A DNA stretch of 64,000 bases from Proteiniborus sp. DW1 (GCF_900095305.1 NZ_FMDO01000058.1:1-64000); one strand, 5' to 3'; positions 24,771-32,351 are shown, numbered from the stretch's first letter. Program-made: numbers and translations. The notes: a model not told the origin generated them from the sequence alone.

Positions 24771-25003
24771 GATTCTCTTTCCTCTTTTATATATTCATTA
24801 GTGTCAATATTGTTCCATAATTCCTTTCCTAATCCTCTCATAACTTTTGCAAAACTATCTGGCTTTTCCATTAATAAGATTTGCCTAGTTTCTTCGTCAT
24901 ATAGCCATATAATTTCAGCACCTGGTCTCAATCCTGCTTTTTTTAATATTTCTTCTGGTATCTTTAGACTTCGGTCCTCATTCAGCTTAGAAATAAGACT
25001 CAT
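24761..25003 (-). CDS. AbrB/MazE-type antitoxin (VapB-like)
   Basis: An 80-residue swapped-hairpin (SpoVT/AbrB) DNA-binding protein: SLKIPEEILKKAGLRPGAEI is the diagnostic N-terminal fold, and the C-terminal ~35 residues would wrap the toxin. Start ATG 25003 has AAGGAAG 8 bases upstream; the GTG at 25012 does not. It is paired with the truncated PIN toxin, so it is now an orphan antitoxin that may still repress its own promoter. Confidence 0.8.
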   Translation of the reverse strand: MSLISKLNEDRSLKIPEEILKKAGLRPGAEIIWLYDEETRQILLMEKPDSFAKVMRGLGKELWNNIDTNEYIKEERESWE

Positions 25004-25072
25004 TATTAACACTTCCTTCCTTTTATAGATATCTTAGGATATATTAACTTACATATATTATATCATTATTTT

Positions 25073-25237
25073 TTACACATTGTCTGAATTTGTACTAGTT
25101 TTTCTTGCCTTTACTATAATTATAGATGCAATTTGTATTATGAAAGAAACAATTGTTATTAGTACTAAAAGACCAACAGAAGTAAAGGGCTTGAAATACC
25201 AGCTCCATTCCCCTGGTAAGTCCTCCCAAATTATATT
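25073..25237 (-). pseudogene. Membrane-protein 3' fragment
   Basis: Open from a stop at 25238 to a stop at 25073, without a start codon. It reads WEDLPGEWSWYFKPFTS and then a single hydrophobic helix (GLLVLITIVSFIIQIASIII) with a KARK positive end. It looks like the C-terminus of a lost membrane protein; family unknown. Confidence 0.4.
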
Positions 25238-25334
25238 TTATTACACCTAAATCTATTAATGAACATAATATAAATTATGTGTCATAACGGTCAGTCTTAT
25301 TGTTAGAAACCAACAATAATATTTACTATGGTTA

Positions 25335-25784
25335 TTAATCCAGAATCTCTTCTACTTGTATTAATACATCTGTATGATGTCCACCAAATATCGCTTTAAA
25401 TAAAGTTCCTTGTATTCTAACTCGACTATCTATATAACTATCCAATAGTTCAGTTTCTTCTTCACCCATAGGGACTACTTGTATTTCAGTAACTCCAAGT
25501 ACATCTGAATTTTGAGTATCATTCTCCGTTGCAATAACATCAATTGGGTTATCCAATTGCAATATAAACGGATATTGTTGAGCATCAGTATCAGGGTTCT
25601 CTCCATAATTTGGTGGACCATAGTACATTCTTGTAATTAATTTGCCTTCAATTATTGATACATTAGGCTCAAAATAGTATTCACCTGAATCCTTCAACAC
25701 CTCTACATCATTTGTGTCTTTTTTACAGGCAATTAATGAAAGTACCAGTATCAATAAGACCAAATACATAACAGTTTTCTTCAA
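25335..25784 (-). CDS. Hypothetical lipoprotein
   Basis: A 149-residue protein with a type II signal peptide: MKKTVMYLVLLILVLSL then the lipobox LIAC (Cys ~20), so it should be lipid-anchored outside the membrane. The mature part is mainly beta (ISIIEGKLITRMYYGPPNYG, IQVVPMGEEE, RVRIQGTLF) and suggests a DUF4431-like OB/beta domain, which I cannot confirm. It is the first gene behind the rlmH-type repeat at 25,893-25,929, whose flank carries a TATAAT. SD GGGAGGA. Confidence 0.7.
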   Translation of the reverse strand: MKKTVMYLVLLILVLSLIACKKDTNDVEVLKDSGEYYFEPNVSIIEGKLITRMYYGPPNYGENPDTDAQQYPFILQLDNPIDVIATENDTQNSDVLGVTEIQVVPMGEEETELLDSYIDSRVRIQGTLFKAIFGGHHTDVLIQVEEILD

Positions 25785-25824
25785 AATATAATCCTCCCTA
25801 TCTTAAATTAGTTACATATTTATA

Positions 25825-25929
25825 TACTTATACGTATTATATCATTTAGCTATAGCTATGATAACCCCTTATCCATCAATATTTATCCTAAATAGCTTGT
25901 CCTACTTATGGTATGGTTCACCATATCAG
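25825..25929 (-). repeat. rlmH-end (att-like) repeat R1 with flank
   Basis: Minus strand: CTGATATGGTGAACCATACC, ATAAGTAG, GACAAGCTA, then GGATAA...AAGGGGTTATCAT and AAATGATATAATACGTATAAG. The ATAAGTAG equals the last codons and stop of rlmH, and the flank matches the one downstream of rlmH (29,720-29,812). Confidence 0.8.
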
Positions 25930-25999
25930 TTCTACTAGCAAAACTTATTTGTTGGTTGATGTATCGAAGAAAAATGAATTCAAGTAAAAAATATACCAA

Positions 26000-26039
26000 A
26001 AAACCAGTAGGTTTTCATCATAATAAACCTACTGGTTTT
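26000..26039 (-). terminator. Terminator of the MerR cassette
   Basis: AAAACCAGTAGGTTT (26000-26014) pairs with AAACCTACTGGTTTT (26025-26039). On the minus strand it ends in TTTTTT. A sister hairpin with the same CAGTAGGTT arms ends the next cassette at 27,219-27,246. Confidence 0.85.
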
Positions 26040-26095
26040 ATAAAACTGATATATCTGATTCTTCAGCTTCTTGACATTTGTAAAAAACAATGTTT

Positions 26096-26977
26096 TTATC
26101 TTTGATACCAGTCTTGTATTTCAGGATGTTTCGCTATAAGCCTTTCATTTGTTTCTAGCAATTTTTCATAGTAATCATTATATATTGGACTTAATTTTCT
26201 CATAGCAGGTATAAAGACATCATAATATCCACTAGTTTCCCCAAATTTCCTAAACAACTCCATCAAACGTGCTGCATCAGATTCTCTATATTCTTTAGTC
26301 TTCTTATATTCAATATATTGTTCTAATATTTCTTGATTCTCATTATAATAAGTATCAAAATCATTTACAGCATTTGTCCATCCACTAGATAGCTTATATA
26401 CATCTGTATCATCAATAGTAGATGTCACAGTATCAATGATATTTTGTAAATCAGTAGGAATCACAAATGATTCCACTTCATCTAAAAATGTAACTATGAT
26501 TTGATATGCCTCTTTTTGTTCTTCTCTTTCTAATTCAATATTTAGAAATTGGCCAAAGTGAATACTAATAAATCTTCCGTAATATCCTGGAAATATATTT
26601 AATAATCTTTGTTTAATTGTAGATTGTTCAAATAATCTATTAAGACCACTTTCAATCGTTTCTCTATCTTCACCTTGAATTAACCCTTCCAATAATTCTA
26701 ATTTTTTCTTCTCGTTATTATGTTCTATTTCCTTCTGATACTTTATCTCACGTAAAACAGTATTAGGTGATTGGCTGCATAAAACTTTACTGATTTCTTC
26801 AATACTTAAATCAAATTTACGAAGTAAAGCTATCTTTTTTAACTTTTCAACATCTCCCTGACTAAAATATCTGTATCCATTTTCTCTAATTTCAGGAGAA
26901 ATCAATCCTTTTTGTTGATAATATTCTACTGCCTTTTTTGTAAGCCCTGTCTCCTGGCATATATCTTTAATTAACAT
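26096..26977 (-). CDS. MerR-family transcriptional regulator
   Basis: A ~293-residue regulator. Residues 1-70 are the MerR winged HTH (KDICQETGLTKKAVEYYQQKG, GYRYFSQGDVEKLKKI), followed by a dimerisation coiled coil and a ~190-residue C-terminal domain of unknown ligand without Cys pairs, so probably not a metal sensor. The ATG at 26977 has AGGAGGTG at ideal spacing. Its promoter has the 19-base MerR-type spacer, suggesting autoregulation. It is the only gene of the cassette between repeats R2 and R1. Confidence 0.85.
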   Translation of the reverse strand: MLIKDICQETGLTKKAVEYYQQKGLISPEIRENGYRYFSQGDVEKLKKIALLRKFDLSIEEISKVLCSQSPNTVLREIKYQKEIEHNNEKKKLELLEGLIQGEDRETIESGLNRLFEQSTIKQRLLNIFPGYYGRFISIHFGQFLNIELEREEQKEAYQIIVTFLDEVESFVIPTDLQNIIDTVTSTIDDTDVYKLSSGWTNAVNDFDTYYNENQEILEQYIEYKKTKEYRESDAARLMELFRKFGETSGYYDVFIPAMRKLSPIYNDYYEKLLETNERLIAKHPEIQDWYQR

Positions 26978-26997
26978 ATCTAACACCTCCTAATTTA

Positions 26998-27028
26998 ATA
27001 TTAATGTATCCCCTAAGGTGCTAGTCAA
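26998..27028 (-). promoter_or_regulatory. MerR-type promoter, 19-bp spacer
   Basis: TTGACT (27023-27028), 19-base spacer containing CACCTTAGGGG, TAATAT (26998-27003). The over-long spacer is the hallmark of promoters untwisted by MerR proteins; the MerR gene begins 20 bases downstream. Confidence 0.75.
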
Positions 27029-27084
27029 GTATCGAATTAATATTATACTCAATTTCATCTTGTTTTAAAGCATATTTAATATGT

Positions 27085-27160
27085 TTTATACTAATTTTTA
27101 TAAATATTTCCAATAACGCATAGCTTGTCCACTACTTATGATAGAGTCCACCGTATCGAC
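27085..27160 (-). repeat. rlmH-end (att-like) repeat R2
   Basis: Minus strand: GAGTCGATACGGTGGACTC, TATCATAAGTAG, TGGACAAGCTATGCG. The core equals the rlmH 3' end (TATCATAAGTAGTGGACAAG) over 20 bases. The flank beyond GCGTTA is more diverged than in R1, R3 and R4. Confidence 0.85.
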
Positions 27161-27218
27161 TCGACTCATAAAATAAATAGAATATGTTTAGTAGTTGGTT
27201 TAAGCTGATAAAATAAAA

Positions 27219-27246
27219 CAGTAGGTTTCATCATAAGAACCTACTG
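27219..27246 (-). terminator. Terminator of the Uma2 cassette
   Basis: CAGTAGGTT (27219-27227) pairs with AACCTACTG (27238-27246); on the minus strand it is followed by TTTTATTTT. Related in sequence to the hairpin at 26,000-26,039. Confidence 0.75.
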
Positions 27247-27292
27247 CTTTATTTACAACGCTATTAATAACTTTGAAATTTATTTAGCTTTT

Positions 27293-27847
27293 CTATCCAA
27301 ATATATCATTTAATTTAATCTCTAAATCCTCAAATATAATTGATTTTACTACATCTTCTTTAGAATATATAGTTGGCTCAGAGTAAAACCTATCTTCTTT
27401 TAATGTAAATATATGAACTGTATTATTTTTAGGAGATATTATCCAATATTCTTTTACTCCAACCTTCATATATATTCCCATTTTTTTTATGAAATCATTT
27501 GATGCTGTAGATGGAGATAATACTTCAACAACAAGAGTAGGTACACCAGTATAATTTTGTTCTCCTAATCCTTTCTTGTCACATATTACTGTTAAATCTG
27601 GTTGCACTTTGTGAATTTTTTCTTCGTCTTTTAAAACTACATCAAAGGGAGCAACAAAATGTATACAGTCTTTATTTTTAAAATAATTTCTAAATTCCGC
27701 TGACAAATTTGTTACTACCATTCGATGTGCAACTGAAGGAGCAGCTAATAGATATACTTTCCCATCAATGAATTCTAAATTATTATCACTATTTATATCT
27801 ATTTCCATAAATTCTTCATAAGAAATCTCTTTTTCTTTTGGAATCAT
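27293..27847 (-). CDS. Uma2-family PD-(D/E)XK nuclease-like protein
   Basis: A ~184-residue Uma2 (DUF820) protein. The nuclease-like core is visible: VQPDLTVICDKKG supplies the Asp and TLVVEVLSPST the ExV strand, preceded by EEFMEIDINSDNNLEFIDGK and the HRMVVTNLS region typical of the family. Uma2 proteins are abundant in cyanobacteria and often mobile; their role is unknown. I prefer ATG 27847 (GGGGGT upstream) over ATG 27904, which lacks an SD but is preceded by a TATAAT. It is second in its cassette. Confidence 0.8.
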   Translation of the reverse strand: MIPKEKEISYEEFMEIDINSDNNLEFIDGKVYLLAAPSVAHRMVVTNLSAEFRNYFKNKDCIHFVAPFDVVLKDEEKIHKVQPDLTVICDKKGLGEQNYTGVPTLVVEVLSPSTASNDFIKKMGIYMKVGVKEYWIISPKNNTVHIFTLKEDRFYSEPTIYSKEDVVKSIIFEDLEIKLNDIFG

Positions 27848-27953
27848 ATTTTCGACCCCCAATCCCTCTTTTTTAAGACAAATTATAAAGATTCTCTTTA
27901 ACATATAATACCCAGATATATTATATCATATTATATATTACATATAATATTAA

Positions 27954-28355
27954 CTATGTGTCGTGATTTGTTTTACTGATTTTATCTTTTAAATCAAACT
28001 TTATCATTAAGAACTTATGAATTAGAAAGGTTATAATTCCACCTATAATTGTCCCTATAATATCTTTCCAATCAAATGTACCTATAGGTAGTTTAATCTG
28101 AATAAATTCATATGCTATAAATCCTAAAACTGACCCTAATATTACTATTAATTCATCTTTATATTCTTCATATTGTGCTTTAGCCATAAACAAAAAAGAT
28201 GCTGTAATGACTGCCCCTATATTGGGAAATATGTCTGCTAAACCATAATCATTAATGTTGTTACCATATATATAACTTCGATATATAGTAGACATAACAA
28301 AAGTTGAAATTAGGAATATAAAAAACAATTTATAATACAATCGTCTTTTTTTCAT
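27954..28355 (-). CDS. VanZ-like small membrane protein
   Basis: A ~133-residue protein with four hydrophobic segments. The end EFIQIKLPIGTFDWKDIIG followed by TIIGGIITF resembles the VanZ pattern (E.lQ....R.fd..Di..N..G), but it is shorter and I place it there only loosely. Start: the second ATG of an ATGATG at 28358/28355, 5 bases behind GGAGG. First gene of the cassette behind repeat R3, whose flank holds the likely promoter. Confidence 0.6.
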   Translation of the reverse strand: MKKRRLYYKLFFIFLISTFVMSTIYRSYIYGNNINDYGLADIFPNIGAVITASFLFMAKAQYEEYKDELIVILGSVLGFIAYEFIQIKLPIGTFDWKDIIGTIIGGIITFLIHKFLMIKFDLKDKISKTNHDT

Positions 28356-28384
28356 CATTACCTCCATTTAACATGACGCATTAA

Positions 28385-28500
28385 TCTACCTATATACATT
28401 ATATCATTTAATCCTAATTAATAGTAACCCCTTAAACATTATCCTACAACGCATAGCTTGTCCTACTTATGATAGGGTTCACCGTATCAGTTTGACTCGC
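28385..28500 (-). repeat. rlmH-end (att-like) repeat R3 with flank
   Basis: Minus strand: GAGTCAAACTGATACGGTG, AACCCTATCATAAGTAG, GACAAGCTATGCG, then GTAGGATAATGTTTAAGGGG and AAATGATATAATG. It shares the rlmH end and the whole flank with R4, and the 80 bases on the other side (AAAATAAATAGAATG...) with R2. Confidence 0.88.
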
Positions 28501-28554
28501 AAAATAAATAGAATGTATCTAGTGATAGATGTATAAACTCTACTATAAATAAAT

Positions 28555-28587
28555 AAGGTGTTTAACATAATCTATGCCAAACACCTT
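28555..28587 (-). terminator. Terminator of the YgiT/DUF4258 cassette
   Basis: AAGGTGTTT (28555-28563) pairs with AAACACCTT (28579-28587). On the minus strand ATTTATTT follows. Confidence 0.65.
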
Positions 28588-28702
28588 GTTAACTATCTTC
28601 TAATGATTTCATTTTTATAATTCACCAAAGCTTTTACTTGAAATATTTTCTACATATTTCTTCTATATCATTTATAAATACCATCTTTTTATTAAATTAC
28701 TC

Positions 28703-28933
28703 CTAGGCTACCATTTCATTATAATTAATGATAAGAACTTCTGCTTTATTTTTTCTTAATTCTTCTACAATGTTTTCTAGTTTTATGGCTGTTTCAGTGT
28801 CTACATAATATTCTCCACATTGATTACAAGTATTGGCAGGAACATTTTTTATAATAATTATGCCATCCCCTAAATCTATAATATGATTTACTACTCCTTT
28901 TTTTAATTTTCCTTTACATAAAGCACAATTCAT
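28703..28933 (-). CDS. YgiT-type zinc-finger (MqsA-like) antitoxin candidate
   Basis: A 76-residue protein: MNCALCKGKLKKG and NTCNQCGEYYVD give the two CxxC pairs of the YgiT/MqsA N-terminal zinc finger, followed by a short helical tail. The DNA-binding Xre half of true MqsA is absent. It follows the DUF4258 gene by 4 bases, the standard order for DUF4258-YgiT toxin-antitoxin-like pairs. Confidence 0.8.
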   Translation of the reverse strand: MNCALCKGKLKKGVVNHIIDLGDGIIIIKNVPANTCNQCGEYYVDTETAIKLENIVEELRKNKAEVLIINYNEMVA

Positions 28934-28937
28934 ATTA

Positions 28938-29252
28938 CTACCTCCTTCTGGTCTTAAAATCTTCTAACCATTCATTAGTATTTGGATAATATGCAGTTAT
29001 CATCCACACATTTCCCTCTCCCAATGAACATACTACATGAAGAACTTTATCATTATCACATCTTCCAGCTATAAGGCAACTTGGAAATGGATAATCTGAA
29101 GAATAGTATTCTATAATTTCTCCACTCAAGACACACTTTATAACATCTTTTACTTTAATTTCTCTTTGCTGCATTCTAGTTAGAACATGACCACTCCACT
29201 GTATATTATCTTCTTGTAATGCTCTTCTTATATCATCTATATCAAATAACAT
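28938..29252 (-). CDS. DUF4258 protein, RelE-like toxin candidate
   Basis: A 104-residue DUF4258 protein. SGHVLTRMQQREI carries the conserved H..R...R and VKDVIKCVLSGEIIE the following helix; the C-terminal WMITAYYP strand is typical. The fold is predicted to be RelE/BrnT-like and the family is commonly paired with a YgiT zinc-finger protein, as here. Whether it is toxic is inference. SD AGGAGGG. Confidence 0.8.
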   Translation of the reverse strand: MLFDIDDIRRALQEDNIQWSGHVLTRMQQREIKVKDVIKCVLSGEIIEYYSSDYPFPSCLIAGRCDNDKVLHVVCSLGEGNVWMITAYYPNTNEWLEDFKTRRR

Positions 29253-29427
29253 ATTTCCCTCCTAAAACAGGTGTTTTTTTGAATAATTCCATTATTCTTT
29301 TTGAGATAATATAATATATATTTATTATACCTCATTGATAAAAGTTTGCTACATGTTGTGCATAATATAAATGATACGCATTAACTCATGTTTTAAATAT
29401 CTTCCTTTATAATCTTAAAACATTTAA

Positions 29428-29688
29428 TTATTTAGAAATGTTTGTTTTTTCTCCACAATGTCTGCAATGATAATTATGTTTTTTAGCAGAAGATAATCTT
29501 TCAAGATTTTCAAAACCTCCACAATTTGGACATCTCAATCTTTTTTTATCCAATATAATGTATGAGGATATTAAAATAGCTGAAAATATAAAAAAGGGCC
29601 ATTTTGTAATTCCAACAACTAATGTAATTACTGAAAGCACAATAAATATAATTCCAAGATTAATATGTCTTTTTGAAATAGATTTCAT
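29428..29688 (-). CDS. Small membrane protein with zinc ribbon
   Basis: An 86-residue protein with two hydrophobic helices (about 10-50) and a C-terminal zinc ribbon (LRCPNCGGF, then HCRHCGEKT; CxxC twice, 18 residues apart). I do not recognise a named family. It is the first gene of the cassette adjoining rlmH; SD AAAGGGGG. The cassette flank upstream supplies TATAAT. Confidence 0.6.
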   Translation of the reverse strand: MKSISKRHINLGIIFIVLSVITLVVGITKWPFFIFSAILISSYIILDKKRLRCPNCGGFENLERLSSAKKHNYHCRHCGEKTNISK

Positions 29689-29719
29689 AAGCTATACCCC
29701 CTTTAAAATAGATAACCAT

Positions 29720-29832
29720 TACTTCGCTACTTAATACTTACACGTATTATATCATTTAATTCTACCTTATGATAATCCCTTAAATATTATCCTATAGCCC
29801 TTAGCTTGTCCACTACTTATGATACGGTTCCC
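29720..29832 (-). repeat. rlmH 3' end with cassette flank (R4, parental site)
   Basis: Minus strand: GGGGGAACCGTATCATAAG then TAG (rlmH stop at 29813-29815), TGGACAAGCTA, GGATAATATTTAAGGG, ATTATCATAAGG and AAATGATATAATACGTGTAAG. The first part is rlmH coding sequence; the flank recurs at R1 and R3. Confidence 0.88.
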
Positions 29833-30292
29833 CCTTCATTATCCTAAACCCTCTATAAATCTGCTCCAACAAAATCACTCTCATGAGCTGATGAGGGAAG
29901 GTCATTTTGGAGAAAGATAGGCTGAAGTTGCTTTTTTGGGATACTTCTTTTGATATTCCTAATGAGCCCCCTATGATGAAGGTTATATCGTTTATACCTT
30001 CTATCATAAGGGACTCAATTTTTTCTGAGAGTTCTTCTGAGGATAGTTGTTTGCCTTGTATTTCTAAGGTTATTATATATGAATTAGCTGGGATTTTTGA
30101 GAGGAGTCTTTGTCCTTCTTTGTCTTTGATCTGTTCCATTTCTTTATTGCTTAGGTTTTCTGGTGCTTTTTCATCTTCTACTTCTATAATCTCAAGATTA
30201 CAATATCTTGATAGTCGTTTAGAATACTCCTTTATACCTTCTTGCATGAACTTTTCTTTTATTCTCCCAACAGAGACTATACGAATTTTCAT
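29813..30292 (-). CDS. rlmH: 23S rRNA (pseudouridine1915-N3)-methyltransferase
   Basis: A 159-residue SPOUT methyltransferase that methylates pseudouridine 1915 in helix 69 of 23S rRNA using SAM. Diagnostic segments: [15 protein letters not shown] at the start, [13 protein letters not shown] (SAM loop), and the C-terminal [16 protein letters not shown] with the invariant YHK. In staphylococci the same 3' end is the SCC/SCCmec attachment site (orfX). Here the 3' end is the first of four att-like repeats and the downstream DNA is an array of cassettes, so rlmH marks the boundary between core and accessory DNA. Confidence 0.95.
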   Translation of the reverse strand: MKIRIVSVGRIKEKFMQEGIKEYSKRLSRYCNLEIIEVEDEKAPENLSNKEMEQIKDKEGQRLLSKIPANSYIITLEIQGKQLSSEELSEKIESLMIEGINDITFIIGGSLGISKEVSQKSNFSLSFSKMTFPHQLMRVILLEQIYRGFRIMKGEPYHK

Positions 30293-30313
30293 TAGATTCT
30301 TATTACCTCCTAA

Positions 30314-31066
30314 TTATAACCAGTCTTTTACCTGTTCTAATAGGTTATAGTTTGTTAAGTCATAGTGCAGAGGTGTAATCGTTATATATCCTTCTCTTAA
30401 ATAGAATCTATCAGTTTCTTCTTCTTTTTCTTCATTATGTCTTCCTTTAATTGCTAAGGTTATTTCATCTTCGCCATTTCTATTTTCAACAAAATAATAA
30501 TCATAAACAATTCCGCCAATCTTGCATACTCTAATTCCCTTTATATCTTCTTCTTTTCTACATGGGAAGTTAACATTTAGCACTATATTATTCTTAATCA
30601 AATCTTCTTTTACTTTTTCAAATATTTCCTTAGCATGCTTTGCAGCTACTTCAAAACAATTAGGTTCTTCCCCTAGTTCACAAGAAAAAGCCATAGCTGG
30701 AATTTTATATATATTTCCCTCAATAGCTGCTGATACTGTCCCTGAATATAATACATCTGCTCCAACATTTAATCCTAAGTTTATACCTGATAATACTACA
30801 TCTACTTGCCCATCTACTAACTTATCTAGTGCAACTCTTACACAATCTGCTGGTGAGCCAGATATGCTATAGGCCCTTGATTTAATTCCTGGGATATTGA
30901 CCTTTCTCACTAAAATAGGTTTTGTTAAAGTGATTGAATGTCCAGCAGCACTTCTTTGTCCTTCTGGTGCTACTATTACTACCTCATAATCTTTTTCAAA
31001 CTCCTTCGCCAATGCTTGTATACCTATAGCATTTATTCCGTCATCATTTACTAATAGTAATCTCAT
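30314..31066 (-). CDS. surE: 5'/3'-nucleotidase SurE
   Basis: A 250-residue SurE nucleotidase/phosphatase acting on 5'- and 3'-NMPs. The metal site motif is LLVNDDGINAIG (D8, D9), with GSPADCVRVAL and SGINLGLNVGADVLYSGTV carrying further ligands and the phosphate site. Its stop is 21 bases before the rlmH start, so they are likely cotranscribed. Length is normal (~250). SD GAGGAGG. Confidence 0.95.
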   Translation of the reverse strand: MRLLLVNDDGINAIGIQALAKEFEKDYEVVIVAPEGQRSAAGHSITLTKPILVRKVNIPGIKSRAYSISGSPADCVRVALDKLVDGQVDVVLSGINLGLNVGADVLYSGTVSAAIEGNIYKIPAMAFSCELGEEPNCFEVAAKHAKEIFEKVKEDLIKNNIVLNVNFPCRKEEDIKGIRVCKIGGIVYDYYFVENRNGEDEITLAIKGRHNEEKEEETDRFYLREGYITITPLHYDLTNYNLLEQVKDWL

Positions 31067-31102
31067 ACTTGCCTCCTCATATTGTCTTATTCGTAAATAC
31101 TC

Positions 31103-31270
31103 TTATACAACCAAATACTTTGGATGTCTATCACAAAATTCACAGGTATGTGGACTTGTCCAGTCTGTAAAGCTTACTTGATCAAGCTCATAAACATCTG
31201 GGGACTGCTCATATGTCTCTACAAATTCCTCTAATGCAATTTCTAAATGATCATTACATACTACATACAT
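31103..31270 (-). CDS. Small CxxH/CxxC protein (BA_5709/YyzF family)
   Basis: A 55-residue protein beginning MYVVCNDHLEIALEEFV and ending CEFCDRHPKYLVV; CNDH and CEFC are the CxxH and CxxC pairs that name the family. They probably bind one zinc. The function is unknown; in Bacillaceae and Clostridia it lies, as here, between yycJ and rlmH. It is followed closely by surE. Confidence 0.85.
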   Translation of the reverse strand: MYVVCNDHLEIALEEFVETYEQSPDVYELDQVSFTDWTSPHTCEFCDRHPKYLVV

Positions 31271-31331
31271 CGAATCACTCCAAACTCATTAATATATGGT
31301 AATAGAGAATAATATATAGTATTTGCAAAAA

Positions 31332-31428
31332 GTATAGGTTTTACAACATTATATTGAAAACCAGGTTCAAACCAATATCCATCTGGTTTTATATGAGTGT
31401 ATAGGTTTTACAACATTATATTGAAAAC
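31332..31428. CRISPR. Candidate two-repeat CRISPR-like element
   Basis: A 30-base sequence starting GTATAGGTTTTACAAC and ending ATATTGAAAAC is perfectly repeated at 31332-31361 and 31399-31428, with 37 bases between. Repeat length, spacer length and the ATTGAAA(A)C end fit type I-B arrays of Clostridia. There are no cas genes in the window and only one spacer, so a chance tandem duplication is possible. Confidence 0.4.
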
Positions 31429-31454
31429 ATGATAATCTTGGGTTTAACTTAAGA

Positions 31455-32249
31455 TTAAAAACAAAATACTTTAGATGGTCTATCTCTATAGGTCAGCTCT
31501 AAGTTTATGTCTTTAGTCACATTTATACCCTTTTCTGTTAGTATATTAGCAACAGTTTGATAAGCCAGCTCTGGAAAATTATTTTCTTTGCTCAGGTGAC
31601 CTAATAATATACATTCATTCTCACCATTTAACACTTCTGCTAAAAGCCTCCCTGCATCATCATTTGAAAGGTGTCCATGCTCACTTAAAATCCTTTTTTT
31701 CAAATACCAAGGATATTTTCCTACCTTAAGCATTTCTATATCGTGGTTAGATTCTATTAATAACAAGTGAGAATTCTTTATATTCTCTTTTACTTCTTCA
31801 CTAACGTATCCTGTATCTGTCACTAAGCTAATTTTCACATTTTCATAATAGAAGCTATATCCTACAGGTTCTATAGCATCATGAGATACTTTAAAAGGAT
31901 GAACGTTCAAATCTTGTATTTCAAAAATCTTATCTGTATCAAATATATTTATATTCTCTTCCTTGACTTCTCCTATTTCGGATTTCATACTTAGCCAGGT
32001 CTTTTCATTTGCATATATTGGTATATTAAACCTTCTCGACAAAATTCCTATACCATGAATATGGTCCTTATGCTCATGAGTTACTAATATTCCATTAATT
32101 GTGCTTGGTTCAACTTCTATGGAGACAAGTGCCTCCTGAATCTTTTTCCCACTTAGGCCTGCATCTACTAATAATTTTACTCTATCTGTTTCTATATATT
32201 GGCAATTTCCACTACTACCACTTGCCAGCGAACAAAATCTTACTGTCAT
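31455..32249 (-). CDS. yycJ: MBL-fold exonuclease-like protein YycJ/WalJ
   Basis: A ~264-residue metallo-beta-lactamase-fold protein of the YycJ (WalJ) family. SLASGSSGNCQYIE is the diagnostic start; metal ligands lie in VTHEHKDHIHG and HDAIEP and the C-terminal GHLSNDDAG. Relatives are reported as 5'-3' DNA exonucleases linked to the WalRK locus. I use ATG 32249 (SD GGAGGAG). It lies between murA and the CxxH/CxxC gene, all on one strand. Confidence 0.9.
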   Translation of the reverse strand: MTVRFCSLASGSSGNCQYIETDRVKLLVDAGLSGKKIQEALVSIEVEPSTINGILVTHEHKDHIHGIGILSRRFNIPIYANEKTWLSMKSEIGEVKEENINIFDTDKIFEIQDLNVHPFKVSHDAIEPVGYSFYYENVKISLVTDTGYVSEEVKENIKNSHLLLIESNHDIEMLKVGKYPWYLKKRILSEHGHLSNDDAGRLLAEVLNGENECILLGHLSKENNFPELAYQTVANILTEKGINVTKDINLELTYRDRPSKVFCF

Positions 32250-32332
32250 ATATTCTCCTCCAACCACTTACTATTCTACTCATCCTATTTAATAAACATA
32301 AAACAATTATATCATAGATTGAAAAATGGAAA

Positions 32333-32351
32333 AAGCCGAGTTGTCCCGGCT
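32333..32351 (-). terminator. murA terminator
   Basis: AGCCG/CGGCT stem on the minus strand followed by TTTTTCC, directly after the murA stop. Confidence 0.55.

Noticed and set aside
31280-31331. A third CRISPR-type repeat upstream of the pair
   Set aside because: Only TATAGTATTTGCAAAA-like similarity; not a repeat copy.
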